A program made the position numbers and the translations under genes. From Bacteroidales bacterium (GTDB taxonomy: Bacteria; Bacteroidota; Bacteroidia; Bacteroidales; F082): a DNA stretch of 41,838 nt. Position 1 is the first letter of the stretch. Every line of letters begins with the position of its first letter. A model generated the notes under the pieces. The model was not told the DNA's origin. It made no database searches and saw only the letters and a program-made list of their open reading frames with translations. The stretch spans positions 1 to 41,838 of the forward strand of contig WGGC01000085.1 of NCBI GenBank assembly GCA_015491905.1, given 5' to 3'. Positions 25,458 through 34,387 of this stretch are shown in pieces.

Positions 25458-25754
25458 TTAAATAGACAATTGAGTACTTAACACATCGTCAATTTCTTGC
25501 AATTTCTTTTCCATTTCTTTTTCTCTAAAACTCTTCTCTCTCTCTATTTCCAAAGTACTTACTGCATGCTGTAATGCAATCATTGCCAATAAATCCTGCT
25601 GATCTTTAAACTCATAGGAATGCGAATAGTTTTTAATTTCTTCATTAATAACGTCAGCTGCTTTCCTTATGACTTCTTCCTTTTCTCTAGAAATGCCCAT
25701 TTTATAAGGCCTTCCGGCAATGATAACTTTAATATTCAGAATATCTTTTTGCAT
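25458..25754 (-). CDS. zapA: Cell division protein ZapA
   Basis: A 98-residue ZapA, which stabilises FtsZ filaments at the division ring. The N-terminal globular part contains LNIKVIIAGRPYKMGISREKEEVIRKAADVIN shortened here to its recognisable core VIIAGRPYKM, and the C-terminal part (about 60-95) is a Glu/Lys-rich coiled coil for dimerisation. The upstream coiled-coil gene ends 9 nt before it. The 6S-like RNA gene lies immediately downstream, so RNA and zapA may share a transcript. Confidence 0.92.
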   Translation of the reverse strand: MQKDILNIKVIIAGRPYKMGISREKEEVIRKAADVINEEIKNYSHSYEFKDQQDLLAMIALQHAVSTLEIEREKSFREKEMEKKLQEIDDVLSTQLSI

Positions 25755-25763
25755 AAGGTACTT

Positions 25764-26051
25764 TTATTTACTAATTACATCTATGCTCCTGTCTATTTCC
25801 AATATCAGATTGTTAATTATCTGAATACCCTTCTCAACGCCATACTTGTTCTCCAATGCTTTTGCCAGCGATTGTTTTACTAATTCGTTATTCTTGTTAT
25901 TTAACTCTTCCTGCAAAAGTTCCTTTTCTTTTGTTAACTGTTGCAGCTGGTTGTTCAAGACTTTGTTTTTCTTTTGTAATAAACGAAGTTCCTCAATCAA
26001 TTTTCTGATTTTATATTCAATTCCGGATATGAGCAATTCTTCGTTCGCCAT
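25764..26051 (-). CDS. Small coiled-coil protein encoded beside zapA
   Basis: A 95-residue protein that is almost entirely predicted coiled coil between residues 10 and 60 (KIRKLIEELRLLQKKN and following heptads), with a short hydrophobic C-terminal part (IINNLILEIDRSIDVI). I do not recognise a family with confidence. Its place directly upstream of zapA, 9 nt away, and its size recall ZapB, the coiled-coil partner of ZapA in enterobacteria. A role in division-ring assembly is an inference from position and structure only. Confidence 0.75.
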   Translation of the reverse strand: MANEELLISGIEYKIRKLIEELRLLQKKNKVLNNQLQQLTKEKELLQEELNNKNNELVKQSLAKALENKYGVEKGIQIINNLILEIDRSIDVISK

Positions 26052-26075
26052 AACAACTACTTAAACTTACCGGTA

Positions 26076-26106
26076 CAAAAATAGAGAAATTTATAACCCA
26101 AAACAA
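26076..26106 (-). promoter_or_regulatory. Candidate promoter for the coiled coil-zapA operon
   Basis: On the minus strand TTG (26106-26104), 20 nt, then TATTTTTG (26083-26076), matching TAnnTTTG; the box lies about 24 nt before the ATG at 26051. It is back to back with the promoter at 26127-26157. Confidence 0.5.
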
Positions 26107-26126
26107 GATAAATTTAATAATTCGGG

Positions 26127-26157
26127 TTGATTCATTATCAAATTATTAATAAATTTG
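26127..26157 (+). promoter_or_regulatory. Candidate promoter for the DUF2851 gene
   Basis: TTG (26127-26129), 20 nt, then TAAATTTG (26150-26157), an exact TAnnTTTG match, ending 24 nt before the ATG at 26182. This is one of the best promoter matches in the window. Confidence 0.55.
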
Positions 26158-26181
26158 TTATGATTTTTTAACCCAACTATT

Positions 26182-27471
26182 ATGAAAGAAACCTTTTTAT
26201 ACTACCTGTGGGAATATTATTTTTTAGGCAAAATAATTGCAATTAATGAAAGTCAACACGTGAAAATAATATATCCCGGAACCAGAAATGATGATAGTGG
26301 CCCTGATTTTTTCAATGCTAAAATTTTTTTAAACGAAACATTGTGGGCCGGAAATATTGAAATTCATGTTAACAGTTCCGATTGGTATAGGCACGGCCAT
26401 CAGGAGGATGTAAATTATAATAACGTGATATTACATGTTGTTTATAATTGTGATAAACCTGTTTACAGAAAAAATAATGAAGAAATTCCTTGTCTGGAAT
26501 TAAAAGGTCGCTTTAAAGAATCATTGTATCGTACATATCAAAAATATATTCTCTCTCCCGATTGGATTCCGTGCGCCAACGATATGCAGCGTGCAGGTTT
26601 TTTCAAAATTTACCAGTGGCTTGAACGGATGGCTTTCGAAAGAATTGAGCGTAAAACCAACGATATTTTAGCACAAACAAAAAATACAAAAGGAGATTTG
26701 TTAAATATTTTTTACAGAAAATTTTTCAGGTCTTTTGGTATGCGCACTAATGGTGATGCTTTTGAGCATCTGGCAATAACTTTGCCACTTCCGGTAATTG
26801 CTAAACATTCGGATAGCCTTATTCAATTGGAAGCTTTGTTGTTCGGACAGGCAGGATTTTTAAATGATGAAAAAAATGACCCGTATTATATTAAGTTGAA
26901 AAAAGAATACTTTTTTTTATCACAGAAATATGGGCTCACAGCTTTACCAAAACACACTTGGAAATTTATGCGAATGCGCCCTTCTAACTTTCCTTCTATC
27001 AGAATAGCACAACTGGCATTTTTGTTTTATAAATCTCCTGATATGTTAACACAAATTTTAAATGCTGATACACCCGGGAAGGTAATTCATTTTCTGGAAA
27101 GCGGAGTGTCAGAATATTGGTTTACGCACTATACTTTTGATAAAATACATAGTAGGAAGGCGAAAAAAATAGGGAGAGAAACTATCTATTCAATTATAAT
27201 TAATTCTATTATTCCTTTTTTATTTGCTTATGGGCAGATGGTAAACGATGAAAAAATCCAAAATAAAGGCATGAAATGGCTGGAAGATATTCCTCCCGAA
27301 AATCATACCGTTAGCAGACATTTTGCCGAAATAGGAGTACAGCCTTTAAATGCTGTTCAAACACAAGGAATGCTGGAGCTTAAATTATTTTATTGCGATG
27401 CCTCACGGTGTTTGGAATGTGCTATTGGTCATCATTTAATATCTTCATCACAAGATATAAATATATTATAA
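26182..27471 (+). CDS. DUF2851-family protein of unknown function
   Basis: A 429-residue protein of a family conserved across Bacteroidota. Recognisable segments are the N-terminal LYYLWEYYF, GTRNDDSGPDFFNAKI and GNIEIHVNSSDWYRHGH, followed by VILHVVYNCDKPV. The Asp-Phe-Asn and Glu-x-His residues together with SSDW hint at a metal-dependent or nuclease-like active site, but I know of no demonstrated activity. The C-terminal half is helical, with a pair of cysteines in CDASRCLECAIG near the end. It has its own promoter and stands divergent from the zapA group. Confidence 0.85.
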   Translation: MKETFLYYLWEYYFLGKIIAINESQHVKIIYPGTRNDDSGPDFFNAKIFLNETLWAGNIEIHVNSSDWYRHGHQEDVNYNNVILHVVYNCDKPVYRKNNEEIPCLELKGRFKESLYRTYQKYILSPDWIPCANDMQRAGFFKIYQWLERMAFERIERKTNDILAQTKNTKGDLLNIFYRKFFRSFGMRTNGDAFEHLAITLPLPVIAKHSDSLIQLEALLFGQAGFLNDEKNDPYYIKLKKEYFFLSQKYGLTALPKHTWKFMRMRPSNFPSIRIAQLAFLFYKSPDMLTQILNADTPGKVIHFLESGVSEYWFTHYTFDKIHSRKAKKIGRETIYSIIINSIIPFLFAYGQMVNDEKIQNKGMKWLEDIPPENHTVSRHFAEIGVQPLNAVQTQGMLELKLFYCDASRCLECAIGHHLISSSQDINIL

Positions 27472-27509
27472 TTGTTTATACTTTTTTATCATTAAAAGAT
27501 GCTTGTCCA

Positions 27510-27538
27510 TTGGAAATACATAAGAATAATTACCTTTG
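27510..27538 (+). promoter_or_regulatory. Candidate gcvT promoter
   Basis: TTG (27510-27512), 18 nt, then TACCTTTG (27531-27538), an exact TAnnTTTG match. It leaves a leader of about 65 nt before the gcvT ATG at 27612, in which I see no glycine riboswitch. Confidence 0.5.
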
Positions 27539-27611
27539 CACATGGTTTTTAATATTGAAATAAATTATTTACATATTCCATTATATCAGTAAAATATAAA
27601 TCTTTATTCTT

Positions 27612-28700
27612 ATGAAAAAAACAGCGTTGAATGCCATTCATAAAAAAATGGGAGGAAAGATGGTAGAATTTGCCGGCTTTGAAATGCCGGTGCAATTTGA
27701 GGGGATAACCATCGAACATGAAACTGTAAGAAAAAAACTAGGCGTTTTTGATGTGTCTCATATGGGTGAGTTTTGGGTAGAAGGCCCGCATGCTTTTGAC
27801 CTTGTACAAAAAGTAACAACAAATGATGTGTCTGCCTTATTTGATGGTAAAGTTCAGTATAGCTGTTTCCCAAATGGTAATGGTGGTATTGTGGATGATT
27901 TATTAGTGTATAGATTTCACAAAGAAAAATATTTGTTGGTTGTTAACGCATCTAATATTGAAAAAGACTGGGAACATATTAATAAATATAACCGCGTTGG
28001 AGCTAAATTAACTAATGCTTCCGATGAAATTTCACAACTTGCCATTCAAGGGCCTTTGGCTTTAAAAGCAATGCAGAAATTAACAGAGGAAACTGTTGAA
28101 GATATGGAATATTACACCTTTAAAGTGTTAACTTTTGCCGGTGTGTCGGATGTGATATTTTCTACAACTGGATATACAGGTGCGGGAGGCTGCGAAATAT
28201 ATTTCCCCAACAAATATGCCGAAGAAATTTATATGGCTGTACTAAAAGCCGGAGAAGAATATGGTATTAAACCTGTCGGACTTGGTGCCAGAGATACTTT
28301 GCGACTGGAATCAGGGTTTTGTTTGTATGGAAACGACATAGATGATAATACTTCGCCTATTGCTGCAGGGCTTGGATGGATAACTAAATTTACTGATGGT
28401 AATGATTTTATCAATCGTGATTTGTTTGAAAAACAGAAAAAAGAAGGTGTACCTCAGCGTTTAAAGGGTTTTGTAATGGAAGAAAGAGGTATTCCTCGTC
28501 ATGGATATGAAGTAGTTGATGAAAATGGAAATACTATTGGCACTGTTACTTCCGGAACCATGTCGCCAATGATTCATAAAGGAATTGGAATGGCTTACCT
28601 GGATAAGCCATACTGGAAAGAAGGATCAGAAATATATATAAAAATCAGAAATAAAGCCATAAAAGCTGTGGTTACTCGTCCTCCTTTTTATAAATCATAA
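27612..28700 (+). CDS. gcvT: Glycine cleavage system T protein (aminomethyltransferase)
   Basis: A 362-residue GcvT, which transfers the methylene group from the aminomethyl-lipoyl H protein to tetrahydrofolate, releasing ammonia. The N-terminal KMVEFAGFEMPVQF and FDVSHMGEFWVEGP segments, the GGIVDDLLVYR motif containing the conserved Asp, the GYTGAGGCEIYF segment and the C-terminal GTVTSGTMSPMIHKGIGMAY all match the family. Length is as expected. The genes for H and P proteins are not adjacent, which is common in Bacteroidota. comB follows 8 nt later. Confidence 0.96.
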   Translation: MKKTALNAIHKKMGGKMVEFAGFEMPVQFEGITIEHETVRKKLGVFDVSHMGEFWVEGPHAFDLVQKVTTNDVSALFDGKVQYSCFPNGNGGIVDDLLVYRFHKEKYLLVVNASNIEKDWEHINKYNRVGAKLTNASDEISQLAIQGPLALKAMQKLTEETVEDMEYYTFKVLTFAGVSDVIFSTTGYTGAGGCEIYFPNKYAEEIYMAVLKAGEEYGIKPVGLGARDTLRLESGFCLYGNDIDDNTSPIAAGLGWITKFTDGNDFINRDLFEKQKKEGVPQRLKGFVMEERGIPRHGYEVVDENGNTIGTVTSGTMSPMIHKGIGMAYLDKPYWKEGSEIYIKIRNKAIKAVVTRPPFYKS

Positions 28701-28708
28701 GGCAAACT

Positions 28709-29437
28709 ATGGAATTAAAAAGAACCATTGAGGTGGTACTGGCACCCGGTTTATTTACAAATTTTATCACCAAAAAACCGTATGTCGTGGTAGTTGTGGA
28801 TGTTTTTCGTGCTACAACTTCTATTTGTGCTGCACTTGATTATGGCGTAAAATCAATTATTCCTGTTAAGAGAATACGACATGCACGCATTTTAAAAAGA
28901 ATGGGATTTATTGTCGCAGCAGAGAGAAATGGCAAGAAAGTTAAGTTTGCGGATTTGGACAATTCTGCTATTTCTTTTTTTAATCCCGCTTTTAAAGGAA
29001 AGGATATAGTATATTCCACTACCAATGGTACAAAGGCTGTAAAAAGGGTTTCCGGAGCTTCTTCTATTGCAATTGGCTCGTTTGTAAACCTGGAAGCTGT
29101 TGCAAAATGGGTTAACAAACAAGATAAAAATGTTATTATTTTCTGTGCAGGATGGAAAAATAAGGTGAATATGGAGGACAGCTTGTTTGCAGGTGCTCTG
29201 ACAGAAAAATTAATGGATGAGTATGGATTTATTACTGAATGCGATTCGGCAACAATGGTTAAAGGCCAATGGGAAACAGCAAAAAATAATTTGATGGAAA
29301 CTATTGACCAGGCTTCTCATCGCAGAAGACTAAGAAATTTAGTTAACGATGAGTTGTTAAAGTATACTTTCTCTCTTAATTCTAGTCATATAGTTCCCGT
29401 TGTAAAAGGATATAAAATTGTTCCTGCAAAAGATTAA
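28709..29437 (+). CDS. comB: ComB-family 2-phosphosulfolactate phosphatase
   Basis: A 242-residue protein of the ComB family, a magnesium-dependent phosphatase that turns 2-phosphosulfolactate into sulfolactate in coenzyme M synthesis of methanogens. The motifs VVVDVFRATTSI near the N-terminus, VYSTTNGTKAV in the middle and CAGWKNKVNMEDSLFAG after it match the family. Bacterial homologues occur without the rest of the coenzyme M pathway, and no comA-like gene is seen here, so the true substrate is uncertain. It lies 8 nt after gcvT and its stop codon overlaps that of the converging rarA gene by 4 nt. Confidence 0.88.
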   Translation: MELKRTIEVVLAPGLFTNFITKKPYVVVVVDVFRATTSICAALDYGVKSIIPVKRIRHARILKRMGFIVAAERNGKKVKFADLDNSAISFFNPAFKGKDIVYSTTNGTKAVKRVSGASSIAIGSFVNLEAVAKWVNKQDKNVIIFCAGWKNKVNMEDSLFAGALTEKLMDEYGFITECDSATMVKGQWETAKNNLMETIDQASHRRRLRNLVNDELLKYTFSLNSSHIVPVVKGYKIVPAKD

Positions 29438-30702
29438 AACTTATACTTGTCTTTCCAAAGATTTTTTAATTTCTTTCTCATATCTTCTTCACGCTGGTTT
29501 TTTCCCGGTTTGTAAAAAACTTTCCCTGATAGTCCTTCGGGCATAAACTCCATGGATTTAAAGTTTCCTTCAAATTGATGTGCATATTGGTAGTTGTTGC
29601 CGTAACCAATTTCTTTCATTAGTTTGGTAGGGGCATTCCTTAAAGATAATGGAACCGGCAGGTCACCAGTCTCCTTTACCGTTTGTTGTGCTTTTTTAAT
29701 AGCCTCATAAGCAGAATTGCTTTTTGGAGAAGTAGCCAGGTAAATTGCTGTCTGAGAAAGAATAATGCGGCTTTCCGGCCATCCTATTTTTTCTACTGCA
29801 TCAAAACAATTATTTGCAAGCAATAGAGCATTGGGATTGGCATTTCCAATGTCCTCTGAAGCTAAAATAAGTAGTCTTCGCGCAATAAATTTAGGGTCTT
29901 CTCCGGCTTCTGTCATGCGGGCAAGCCAATATACAGCTGCATTAGGGTCGCTGCCGCGAATAGATTTGATAAATGCAGAAATAATGTCATAATGCATTTC
30001 TCCGCTTTTGTCATAAAATGCCAGCCTGTTACTGATAATACTTTTTACAGTCTTGTTAGTAATCTCGATAGTTTGACTTGTATCTTTTTGTTGTTCTGTA
30101 ACTAATTCCAGAGCATTATATAACTTTCTTGCATCCCCGCCTGAGTACTGCAACAGAGCTTCTTCTTCTTTTATAATAACAGGTTTTTTTAACTGTCTTT
30201 CCAGTTCCTTTCTGCCATTTTCCAGCAAAATGTGCAAATGTTTTTTTCCAAGGGGTTTTAATATATAAACCTGACATCTGGAAAGTAAAGGAGAGATTAC
30301 TTCAAAAGAAGGGTTTTCTGTGGTAGCACCTATTAATGTTATGGTGCCTTTTTCAACAGCATGTAACAACGAGTCTTGCTGAGATTTGCTGAAACGATGT
30401 ATTTCGTCAATAAATAAAATAGCATTGCCTCCCATTCCATCAGCGGCATCAATTACTTTACGCACCTCTTTTACTCCGGAATTAACAGCACTTAAAGTGT
30501 AAAATGATATGCTTAACTGTTGTGCAATGATATTGGCAAGTGTAGTTTTGCCAACTCCCGGCGGTCCCCACAAAATCATTGATGGAATGTTGCCTATTGC
30601 AAGGGCTTTTCGTAAAATACCATCGGAACCTGTTAATTCTTCCTGACCAATGTATTCATCTAAATTGTGAGGCCGTAATTTCTCTGCTAATGGAATGGAC
30701 AT
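29434..30702 (-). CDS. rarA: Replication-associated recombination protein A
   Basis: A 422-residue AAA+ ATPase (RarA/MgsA, WRNIP1-like) acting at stalled replication forks. Walker A GPPGVGKT (46-53), Walker B FIDEIHRF (97-104), sensor 1 ATTENPSFEV and the arginine-finger segment SPLLSRCQVY are visible. The C-terminal MgsA tetramerisation domain includes the SIRGSDPNAAVYWLARM motif. Length is typical. It stands alone on the minus strand with a good promoter upstream and ends against comB. Confidence 0.95.
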   Translation of the reverse strand: MSIPLAEKLRPHNLDEYIGQEELTGSDGILRKALAIGNIPSMILWGPPGVGKTTLANIIAQQLSISFYTLSAVNSGVKEVRKVIDAADGMGGNAILFIDEIHRFSKSQQDSLLHAVEKGTITLIGATTENPSFEVISPLLSRCQVYILKPLGKKHLHILLENGRKELERQLKKPVIIKEEEALLQYSGGDARKLYNALELVTEQQKDTSQTIEITNKTVKSIISNRLAFYDKSGEMHYDIISAFIKSIRGSDPNAAVYWLARMTEAGEDPKFIARRLLILASEDIGNANPNALLLANNCFDAVEKIGWPESRIILSQTAIYLATSPKSNSAYEAIKKAQQTVKETGDLPVPLSLRNAPTKLMKEIGYGNNYQYAHQFEGNFKSMEFMPEGLSGKVFYKPGKNQREEDMRKKLKNLWKDKYKF

Positions 30703-30721
30703 GCTGTTTTCTTTTCTGGTG

Positions 30722-30749
30722 CAAAAGTATTGAAAATTGATATTGGCAA
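30722..30749 (-). promoter_or_regulatory. Candidate rarA promoter
   Basis: On the minus strand TTG (30749-30747), 17 nt, then TACTTTTG (30729-30722), an exact TAnnTTTG match, 19 nt before the rarA ATG. Confidence 0.5.
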
Positions 30750-30881
30750 GTTATAAATACAGTTAGTAATTAATTAACTGTTAAAATATACCGCAACCTC
30801 ATTTTTATAACCTTATTAATAAAAGATACTATTTTTCTATTAAATATCCTTCCTCTCTTTTTTTCTTTGAAGAAGTTCTCT

Positions 30882-30889
30882 TACTTTTG
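30882..30889 (+). promoter_or_regulatory. Candidate -7 box for lgt (TACTTTTG)
   Basis: An exact TAnnTTTG match ending 34 nt before the lgt ATG. The nearest TTTG upstream is only 12 nt away, too close for a normal -33 element. Confidence 0.4.
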
Positions 30890-30923
30890 TAGAAGTTAAA
30901 TTATACATCCATTTAAGTATTAA

Positions 30924-32102
30924 ATGTATCCAAAAATAAGTGATTTTTTTAACGATGTGTTCGGGACACATTGGAATTTGCCAATAATGAGCTATGGCTT
31001 TTTTGTTGCTATGGCATTTCTTGTCGGTGCCTGGATATTATACCTGGAACTGAAACGTAAAGAAAATGAAGGGATTCTAAAACCTCAAACAAAAAAAGTT
31101 ACTATAGGAAAACCTGCTTCACCTGTCGAACTGCTTCTGAATTTTGTTATTGCATTTTTGATTGGATATAAATTTGGAGCTGTGCTTACCGATTATAATC
31201 AGTTTGCTGGTAATCCACAAGAATTTTTGACTTCATCAGAAGGTTCTTTATTGTGGGCCTTTATTATTGGATTTGTCGTGACCTTTTACACATGGTACCA
31301 AAAATATAAAGCCCGATTGGCAAAACCTAAAGTGAAAGAAGTTGTTATTCATGCTTATGATCAAACTTTACCTATTGTGTTTATTGCCGCTGTTTTTGGT
31401 ATTATAGGTGCTAAAATTTTTGATGCTTTTGAAAATTGGCAGATATTTCTTGCCAATCCGATAGGTTTTTTGGTTTCCTTTAGCGGACTTACATTTTATG
31501 GAGGTCTAATTGTTGCTGCCATTGCAGTTATATGGTATGGTGAAAAAAATAAATTGCCATGGAAACCATTGGCTGATAGTTTTGCTCCCGGGTTAATTCT
31601 TGCTTACGGCATTGGCCGTATTGGTTGTCAGGTGGCCGGTGATGGAGATTGGGGTATTGTCAATACCATACCAAAACCGCAATGGCTTTCTTTTCTTCCA
31701 AATTGGTTGTGGTCTTATAACTATCCACATAATATCATTAATGAAGGCATTCCTATTCCCGGTTGTACAGGAGAGCATTGTATGGTGCTTCCTCATGGTG
31801 TTTTCCCTACTCCTGTTTATGAAACTCTTATGGCAATTGTTATTTTTGCCATATTGTGGAGTATAAGGAAAAAAATAAAAGCTCCTGGAGTGTTATTTTT
31901 TATTTATCTGATATTTAACGGTATAGAACGGTTCCTAATAGAACATATCAGAGTTAATAACACCTACGATATTTTCGGTTATCATATAACCCAGGCGGAA
32001 TTAATTTCCCCTGTTTTGATTTTGATAGGTCTTACAGGCTGGATGTGGCTACAGAAACAGTATAAATCGGAGAATAAAAAATTACAACCCGAAAGGAAAT
32101 GA
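30924..32102 (+). CDS. lgt: Prolipoprotein diacylglyceryl transferase
   Basis: A 392-residue polytopic enzyme that attaches diacylglycerol from phosphatidylglycerol to the lipobox cysteine of prolipoproteins. The signature GRIGCQVAGDGDWG contains the essential Arg; LTFYGGLIVA, FPTPVYETLMA and the later FLIEHIRVN segments are also characteristic. It is longer than E. coli Lgt because of an insertion of about 60 residues (45-110, containing a polar Lys-rich loop), a feature I associate with Bacteroidota forms. One lipoprotein substrate is probably the amidohydrolase encoded at 35431. Confidence 0.93.
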   Translation: MYPKISDFFNDVFGTHWNLPIMSYGFFVAMAFLVGAWILYLELKRKENEGILKPQTKKVTIGKPASPVELLLNFVIAFLIGYKFGAVLTDYNQFAGNPQEFLTSSEGSLLWAFIIGFVVTFYTWYQKYKARLAKPKVKEVVIHAYDQTLPIVFIAAVFGIIGAKIFDAFENWQIFLANPIGFLVSFSGLTFYGGLIVAAIAVIWYGEKNKLPWKPLADSFAPGLILAYGIGRIGCQVAGDGDWGIVNTIPKPQWLSFLPNWLWSYNYPHNIINEGIPIPGCTGEHCMVLPHGVFPTPVYETLMAIVIFAILWSIRKKIKAPGVLFFIYLIFNGIERFLIEHIRVNNTYDIFGYHITQAELISPVLILIGLTGWMWLQKQYKSENKKLQPERK

Positions 32103-32146
32103 TGTTTTATTGGAAGTATTTTTTAATTATTAATTCATTGAAATAA

Positions 32147-33259
32147 ATGAACAAAACAAGAATATTCGGTATTTTAACAGTTATATTTTTTATTTTATTT
32201 AGTGTAGAAAGTCAGGCGCATAAAACTCATCACGAAAATAAAAACAAAAAAAATATTGTAAAGTATGCAAAAGGCTTTTCCATTGTTCGTCATAAAAAAG
32301 GTGATTATACTGTTACGGTTTATAGTCCATGGGAGAAAGAGACGGTATTGGCAAAGTATCATTTGGTTACCGGAAAGGCTCATAAAGGTGAAATTCATAT
32401 TCCTGTAAAACGGGCAGCGGTTTTTTCAGCTACTCAGCTAAATGCCTTTAGTAAATTAGGGCTTTTAAATAACGTGGTAGGAGTATCGGATCTTAGATTC
32501 TTGCAAAACACAAAGATAAAACAACTTGCTAAAGAAGGGAAAATTTCTGAATTGTCTGCCGGAGGAAATATTTTTACTGAGAAGATTCTGGAAACAAATC
32601 CGGGTATTTTATTCTATTCTCCTTATCGTTCAGGGTTTAAGTTACCCGTTGCATTAAAGGGAATATTGACTGTTCCTTTTCTTGACTTTATGGAACTTAG
32701 TCCGTTGGGAAGAGCTGAATGGATAAAGTTTACAGCTGTCTTTTTTAACAAGGAAAAAGAAGCAGATAGTATATTTTCTCAAATTACTTCCTTTTATTTT
32801 AAGTTTAAAAGGCTTGCGGAAAATGTCTCTTATCGTCCAACAGTTTTATCCGGTAAATTCTTTGGTGGCCAGTGGTATGTTCCGGGTGGCAAAAGCTATA
32901 TTGCAAAATTGTTTGCAGATGCGGGTGCTAATTACATCTGGAAAAATAATTCTAATACCAATAGCATTCCATTAGATTTTGAAACTGTATATCAAAAAGC
33001 AGGAGATGCTGATTTTTGGAGAATCGTGGGTACAATGGGAACAAAAGATTTTTATCGAAATCTTGCATCAGAGAACCCTTTGTATACTCAGTTCTACGCA
33101 TTTAAAAAGAAGCATATTTTATATTGTAATTCAGAAAAAACAGCTTATTTTGAGACTAGTGCACTGGCACCTCACCTGGTTCTGGCCGATTTTATTAAAG
33201 CCTTTCATCCTGAATTGCTTCCGTATTATAAGCCGGTGTATTATAGGGTTCTACATTAA
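32147..33259 (+). CDS. ABC-type metal-chelate/cobalamin binding protein
   Basis: A 370-residue secreted protein with an N-terminal signal peptide (about residues 1-26) and a mature start rich in His, Lys and Asn (HKTHHENKNKKN). The rest has the two-lobed, helical-backbone layout of BtuF/FepB-type receptors, with a FSATQLNAFSKLGLLNNVVG segment and a long connecting helix. It would deliver an iron-siderophore, haem or cobalamin to the permease encoded next. The His-rich start suggests metal binding. No TonB-dependent receptor is encoded nearby to help name the ligand. Confidence 0.83.
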   Translation: MNKTRIFGILTVIFFILFSVESQAHKTHHENKNKKNIVKYAKGFSIVRHKKGDYTVTVYSPWEKETVLAKYHLVTGKAHKGEIHIPVKRAAVFSATQLNAFSKLGLLNNVVGVSDLRFLQNTKIKQLAKEGKISELSAGGNIFTEKILETNPGILFYSPYRSGFKLPVALKGILTVPFLDFMELSPLGRAEWIKFTAVFFNKEKEADSIFSQITSFYFKFKRLAENVSYRPTVLSGKFFGGQWYVPGGKSYIAKLFADAGANYIWKNNSNTNSIPLDFETVYQKAGDADFWRIVGTMGTKDFYRNLASENPLYTQFYAFKKKHILYCNSEKTAYFETSALAPHLVLADFIKAFHPELLPYYKPVYYRVLH

Positions 33260-33346
33260 ACTTGCTTTATCCGGATTATTATTATAATTGATGAATACCC
33301 GGTACCTGATTATAATACCATAAAGAATAGATAATAAAGAAGATAC

Positions 33347-34387
33347 GTGAATATTGAAAGAAAAAATAAACTAGGGTGGCTGCTGGGATTTCTCCTGTTG
33401 GGAGTATTGTTTTTTCTAAATTTATGGGTCGGCTCGGTAATGTTACCGGGAATGAAAATTTTACGCGCCCTTTTTAGTCCGGATACTGCCTCAGGAGTAA
33501 CCGCTGTAATCGTAAACCAATATAGGCTTCCACAAGCGGTAACAGCTTTGTCAACCGGAATTGTACTAAGTCTTTCAGGTTTGATTCTACAAACGTTGTT
33601 CAGAAATCCATTGGCAGGCCCGTCTGTTTTAGGTATTAGTTCGGGTGCCAGCCTCGGGGTTGCAATAGTTATTTTGGCGGGTAGTTTGACGGGTTTTACC
33701 TTTATGGGAGTTTCCTTGCTGGGAAATACTTCCATTGTTTTGGCGGCTTTTGCAGGTGCTCTTCTGGTATTATCCGTTATTTTGTTTGTATCAGGTAGGA
33801 TTGGAAATATTTTAACTGTTTTAATTATAGGTATTATGCTGGGATATACTGTTTCTGCTTTGGTGAGTATATTACAGTATTTCAGTGGTAGCGATGAACT
33901 TCATGCCTATGTTTTATGGGGATTGGGTAGTTTTTCTAATACTTCCCCCGCACAATCTTTGTTTTTACTTATAATAGCTTTTATAGGTGGGATTTTTACT
34001 TTTTTTTATATTAAACCTCTTAACGCTTTACTACTTGGTGAACAATATGCTAAAAGTCTGGGCTTTAATACGCGACGTATTCAAACAGTGTTAATTCTAT
34101 TTGTTGGAATTCTTATTGCTGCAGGAACAGCATTCACCGGACCTATTGCTTTTCTCGGACTTGCAGTTCCTCATATAACACGTGGAATATTTAAATCTTC
34201 TCAGCATCGTATTCTGGTTCCGGGAACAATTTTAATGGGTGCTTCCATTGCATTGTTGTGTAATTTGCTTGCAAAGTTACCGGGAATGGATGTTTCATTG
34301 CCTATAAATGCTGTGACTTCCCTGGTTGGTGCTCCTGTTATTATCGTTGTTTTATTGAAAAGCCGTCAACTAAAGTCTGTAAAATGA
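33347..34387 (+). CDS. FecCD-family ABC importer permease
   Basis: A 346-residue permease of the BtuC/FecCD/FepD type with about ten membrane spans. The conserved segments LPQAVTALSTGIVLSLSGLILQTLFRNPLAGPSVLGISSG and, near the C-terminus, GPIAFLGLAVPHITRGIF (ATPase contact) are clear by their cores QTLFRNPLAGP and GPIAFLGLAVPH. The start is GTG at 33347, preceded by an 87-nt gap after the binding-protein gene. Its stop overlaps the ATPase start by 4 nt (ATGA). Confidence 0.93.
   Translation: MNIERKNKLGWLLGFLLLGVLFFLNLWVGSVMLPGMKILRALFSPDTASGVTAVIVNQYRLPQAVTALSTGIVLSLSGLILQTLFRNPLAGPSVLGISSGASLGVAIVILAGSLTGFTFMGVSLLGNTSIVLAAFAGALLVLSVILFVSGRIGNILTVLIIGIMLGYTVSALVSILQYFSGSDELHAYVLWGLGSFSNTSPAQSLFLLIIAFIGGIFTFFYIKPLNALLLGEQYAKSLGFNTRRIQTVLILFVGILIAAGTAFTGPIAFLGLAVPHITRGIFKSSQHRILVPGTILMGASIALLCNLLAKLPGMDVSLPINAVTSLVGAPVIIVVLLKSRQLKSVK

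Noticed and set aside
27539-27611. Glycine riboswitch in front of gcvT
   Set aside because: The leader is short and AT-rich, with no sign of the conserved paired aptamer cores.
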